From Cellulomonas sp. Leaf334 (GTDB lineage: Bacteria; Actinomycetota; Actinomycetes; Actinomycetales; Cellulomonadaceae): a stretch of 64,000 nt of DNA. Both the position numbers and the translations under genes were made by a program. The stretch is from positions 1,904,812-1,968,811 of the forward strand of contig NZ_LMOO01000001.1 of the NCBI RefSeq assembly GCF_001424195.1, in the 5' to 3' direction. Numbering within the stretch: the stretch's first letter is position 1; each line of letters begins with the position of its first letter. This document shows positions 62,065 to 64,000 of this stretch, one piece after another. Under the pieces are notes generated by a model. The model was not told where the DNA came from and made no database searches. It worked only from the letters and a program-made list of their open reading frames with translations.

Positions 62065-62112
62065 TGTTCCACCGAGGGGCACAGTTGACCTATCTGGAAC
62101 ATCAGTGTTCCA
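62065..62112. promoter_or_regulatory. Probable TetR operator of the ABC exporter divergon
   Basis: TGGAACA (62095-62101) and TGTTCCA (62106-62112) are perfect 7-base arms with 4 bases between. A further TGTTCCAC half-site lies at 62065-62072. TTGACC at 62085-62090 may be a -35 element of the exporter promoter, overlapping the site. Confidence 0.6.
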
Positions 62113-62120
62113 CTGGATGG

Positions 62121-63905
62121 ATGACGGCGACGACGGACACCGACCAACCTCCTCGCGGCGAGCGTCTGCGCATCCTCATCGGCTTCGCGCGGCCGCACCG
62201 CAACACGCTCCTGGTCGGACTCGCGCTGAGCCTCGTCGCGACCGCGATGGGTCTCGCGACGCCCATGGTCACCAAGTGGGTGCTCGACTCCCTGTCGGAG
62301 GGTCTGAGCCTGGCGACGCCCATCGCGCTCCTGCTCGGGCTCCTGGTGGTCGGGTCGGCCGTCGGGCTCACGCAGTGGATCCTCATGGGCACCGTGGCCG
62401 AGCGCATCGTGCTCGACGCGCGCGAGTCGCTGGTCCGGCACTTCCTGCGCGCGACCGTGCCCGCCGTGACGCGTCGGCCCGTCGGCGAGCTGGTCACGCG
62501 CACCACCTCGGACACGCTGCTGCTGCGCGAGGCGGCCTCGTCGAGCCTGGTCAGCCTGGTCAACGGTGTCGTCGCCCTCATCGGGACGCTCGTCCTCATG
62601 GCCGTCCTCGACCTCGTGCTGCTCGGCACGACCATCGCCGCGATCATCGTCGTCAGCGTGCTCATGGCCCTGCTGCTGCCCGGCATCGCGAAGGCGCAGG
62701 AGGCCGCGCAGGAGTCCGTCGGCCGGCTCGGCGGCACGCTCGAGGGCACGCTGCGCGCGGTCCGCACGGTGAAGTCGAGCCGCGCCGAGGAGCGTCAGGG
62801 CGAGCGGATCCTGGCCGACGCGCGCGACGCCAAGGACCACTCGGTGCGCGCCGTGCGGACGACCGCCGTCGCCTGGACCATCTCGTGGGGCGGCATCCAG
62901 CTCGCGATCGTCGTCATCCTCGGGCTCGGTGCCTGGCGCGTCTCGCAGGACCTGCTCGCGGTGTCCAGCCTGGTGGCGTTCCTGCTGTACGCGTTCAACA
63001 TCGTCGGCCCCATCACCGAGCTGACCCAGGCCTTCACGCAGCTGCAGTCCGGTATCGCCGCGGCCGCGCGCATCCGCGAGGTCACGACGATGGACAGCGA
63101 GGAGCCCGTGCCCTCCGGCGGTGCCGCGCCCGTCGCGACGGACGAGTCGACCCCCGTCGTCGAGCTCCGGAACGTGACCGCCGCCTACGGGCCCGACGCC
63201 GAGCCGGCCGTGCGGGACATCTCGTTCACGGTGCCGCGCCGGGGGCACACCGCGCTCGTCGGCCCGTCGGGCGCCGGCAAGACCACGGTGTTCTCGCTGC
63301 TGCTGCGGTTCCTCGAGCCGCAGTCCGGGCAGCTCCTGCTGGACGGGGTCCCGTTCTCCGAGATCGGGCACGGCCGCCTCCGCGAGCGCTTCGCGTACGT
63401 CGAGCAGGAGACGCCGATCGTGCCGGGCTCGATCCGCGACAACCTCCTGTTCAGTGCACCCGACGCGTCCGACGAGGAGCTCGACCGCGTGCTGGCCGCG
63501 GTCCGGCTCGACGGGGCGTTCGACGCGCTCCCCGACGGGCTGGACACGTCGCTGACCTCGACGTCCGTGTCCGGCGGCCAGCGGCAGCGCATCGCCCTGG
63601 CCCGCGCGATCCTCAAGGCGCCCGAGGTGCTGCTGCTCGACGAGGCGACCGCCCAGGTGGACGGCCTCACGGAGTCGGCGATCCACGACTGCATCCGGGA
63701 CCTGGCCGCGCGCGGGGCCGTCGTCACGGTCGCCCACCGGTTGTCCACGGTGCTCGACGCCGACACGATCCTGGTGATGGAGGACGGGCGGGTGCGGGCC
63801 CGTGGGACGCACGAGGAGCTGCTGGAGTCCGACGCGCTGTACCGGGACCTGGTCGAGGCGCTGCGCATCGGCGTGGAGCTGCCGGGGCGTGTCGCTGTCG
63901 GCTGA
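62121..63905 (+). CDS. ABC multidrug-exporter type transporter (fused TMD-NBD)
   Basis: A 594-residue half-transporter: six transmembrane helices (about 20-310) and a C-terminal nucleotide-binding domain with Walker A GPSGAGKTT, signature VSGGQRQR, Walker B VLLLDEATAQVDG and switch His in VAHRLST. The C-loop reads SVSGGQRQ. Works as homodimer or heterodimer and exports lipids or drugs, as in BmrA/MsbA-like proteins. ATG 62121 chosen as the shorter start with the operator upstream. TetR controls it. Confidence 0.9.
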   Translation: MTATTDTDQPPRGERLRILIGFARPHRNTLLVGLALSLVATAMGLATPMVTKWVLDSLSEGLSLATPIALLLGLLVVGSAVGLTQWILMGTVAERIVLDARESLVRHFLRATVPAVTRRPVGELVTRTTSDTLLLREAASSSLVSLVNGVVALIGTLVLMAVLDLVLLGTTIAAIIVVSVLMALLLPGIAKAQEAAQESVGRLGGTLEGTLRAVRTVKSSRAEERQGERILADARDAKDHSVRAVRTTAVAWTISWGGIQLAIVVILGLGAWRVSQDLLAVSSLVAFLLYAFNIVGPITELTQAFTQLQSGIAAAARIREVTTMDSEEPVPSGGAAPVATDESTPVVELRNVTAAYGPDAEPAVRDISFTVPRRGHTALVGPSGAGKTTVFSLLLRFLEPQSGQLLLDGVPFSEIGHGRLRERFAYVEQETPIVPGSIRDNLLFSAPDASDEELDRVLAAVRLDGAFDALPDGLDTSLTSTSVSGGQRQRIALARAILKAPEVLLLDEATAQVDGLTESAIHDCIRDLAARGAVVTVAHRLSTVLDADTILVMEDGRVRARGTHEELLESDALYRDLVEALRIGVELPGRVAVG

Positions 63906-63922
63906 CCTGGGGTCTCAAGATG

Positions 63923-63936
63923 CTCAGCATGCTGAG
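63923..63936. promoter_or_regulatory. 14-bp palindrome before the right-edge gene
   Basis: CTCAGCATGCTGAG is a perfect palindrome 20 bases upstream of the ATG at 63956, of the size seen for PadR or TetR operators. The gene it would control is cut by the window end. Confidence 0.5.
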
Positions 63937-63955
63937 TGTTGGCACGATGGTGTGC

Positions 63956-64000
63956 ATGGAGACCGCACTCGACACCCGTTCACCCGCCACGACCCGGGAC
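63956..64000 (+). CDS. Partial CDS at the right edge
   Basis: ATG at 63956 starts 15 open codons (METALDTRSPATTRD) that run out of the window. Polar Ser/Thr-rich start of this kind often precedes an integral membrane transporter, but nothing can be assigned. A palindrome just upstream suggests regulated expression. Confidence 0.4.
   Translation, partial: METALDTRSPATTRD

Overview
The window is very GC-rich bacterial chromosome with densely packed, often overlapping genes and frequent GTG starts. It reads as an actinomycete. The mix of secreted plant-polysaccharide enzymes (GH43 with ricin-type lectin repeats, a CE15 glucuronoyl esterase with a CBM2 on a TP-rich linker, a pectinesterase, a large GH39-like enzyme) fits Cellulomonas or a close relative; that placement is inference. 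No rRNA, tRNA, CRISPR array, insertion sequence or prophage was seen, and no gene-free stretch exceeds 300 bases.

Layout. 1-9 kb: the 3' part of a large secreted SLT/SGNH protein, a lipoprotein, an inositol-monophosphatase-like enzyme with an odd metal-site residue, a truncated MFS gene, a lipoprotein/TetR divergon, and an epoxide-hydrolase-like gene divergent from a MarR plus Imm26-like pair. 9-20 kb: GH43 enzyme behind a perfect 20-bp LacI-type palindrome, a PQQ-like propeller protein, an SQR-like flavoprotein, HelR behind a rifamycin-associated element, a thioesterase/RraA pair, a LysE/Lrp divergon and an aldo/keto reductase. 20-25 kb: a truncated DUF2255 gene, a 1211-residue GH39-like enzyme and its divergent LacI regulator, with matching operators. 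25-34 kb: small stress or metabolic genes, an ECF41 sigma factor with its carboxymuconolactone-decarboxylase partner and a consensus-like promoter, a YrdC-like protein, a BTAD regulator with a GNAT, and a lytic transglycosylase behind a structured leader. 34-41 kb: a likely operon of histidine kinase, response regulator, glutaminase and acetoacetate-decarboxylase-like protein, divergent from an ABC exporter. 41-49 kb: a MerR-VOC fusion operon with a 19-bp-spacer promoter, a two-gene unit whose first protein carries the LQRTAGNRAV motif of contractile-injection-associated proteins, the CE15 esterase, a methyltransferase, an LRR-like orphan and a CPBP protease. 49-57 kb: PadR, an ankyrin protein, PdxH, an oxidase-GNAT fusion, and a YCII/ECF42 sigma operon whose junction carries a 66-bp tandem duplication. 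57-64 kb: pectinesterase, M28 peptidase, a DUF5317 protein coupled to two near-identical 34-35-residue membrane microproteins, an FBP-domain protein, and a TetR/ABC exporter divergon.

Themes. Sugar-polymer enzymes are paired with LacI-type palindromes; one-component regulators sit divergent from the genes they probably control, often with a visible dyad between them; two ECF sigma factors have extended C-termini and family-typical partner genes. Three truncated genes (MFS, DUF2255, GNAT) each stop or begin within a few bases of a neighbour's stop codon, which suggests small deletions. The strongest leads for new biology are the microprotein pair, the LQRTAGNRAV two-gene unit and the 66-bp duplication that spans a stop and a start.
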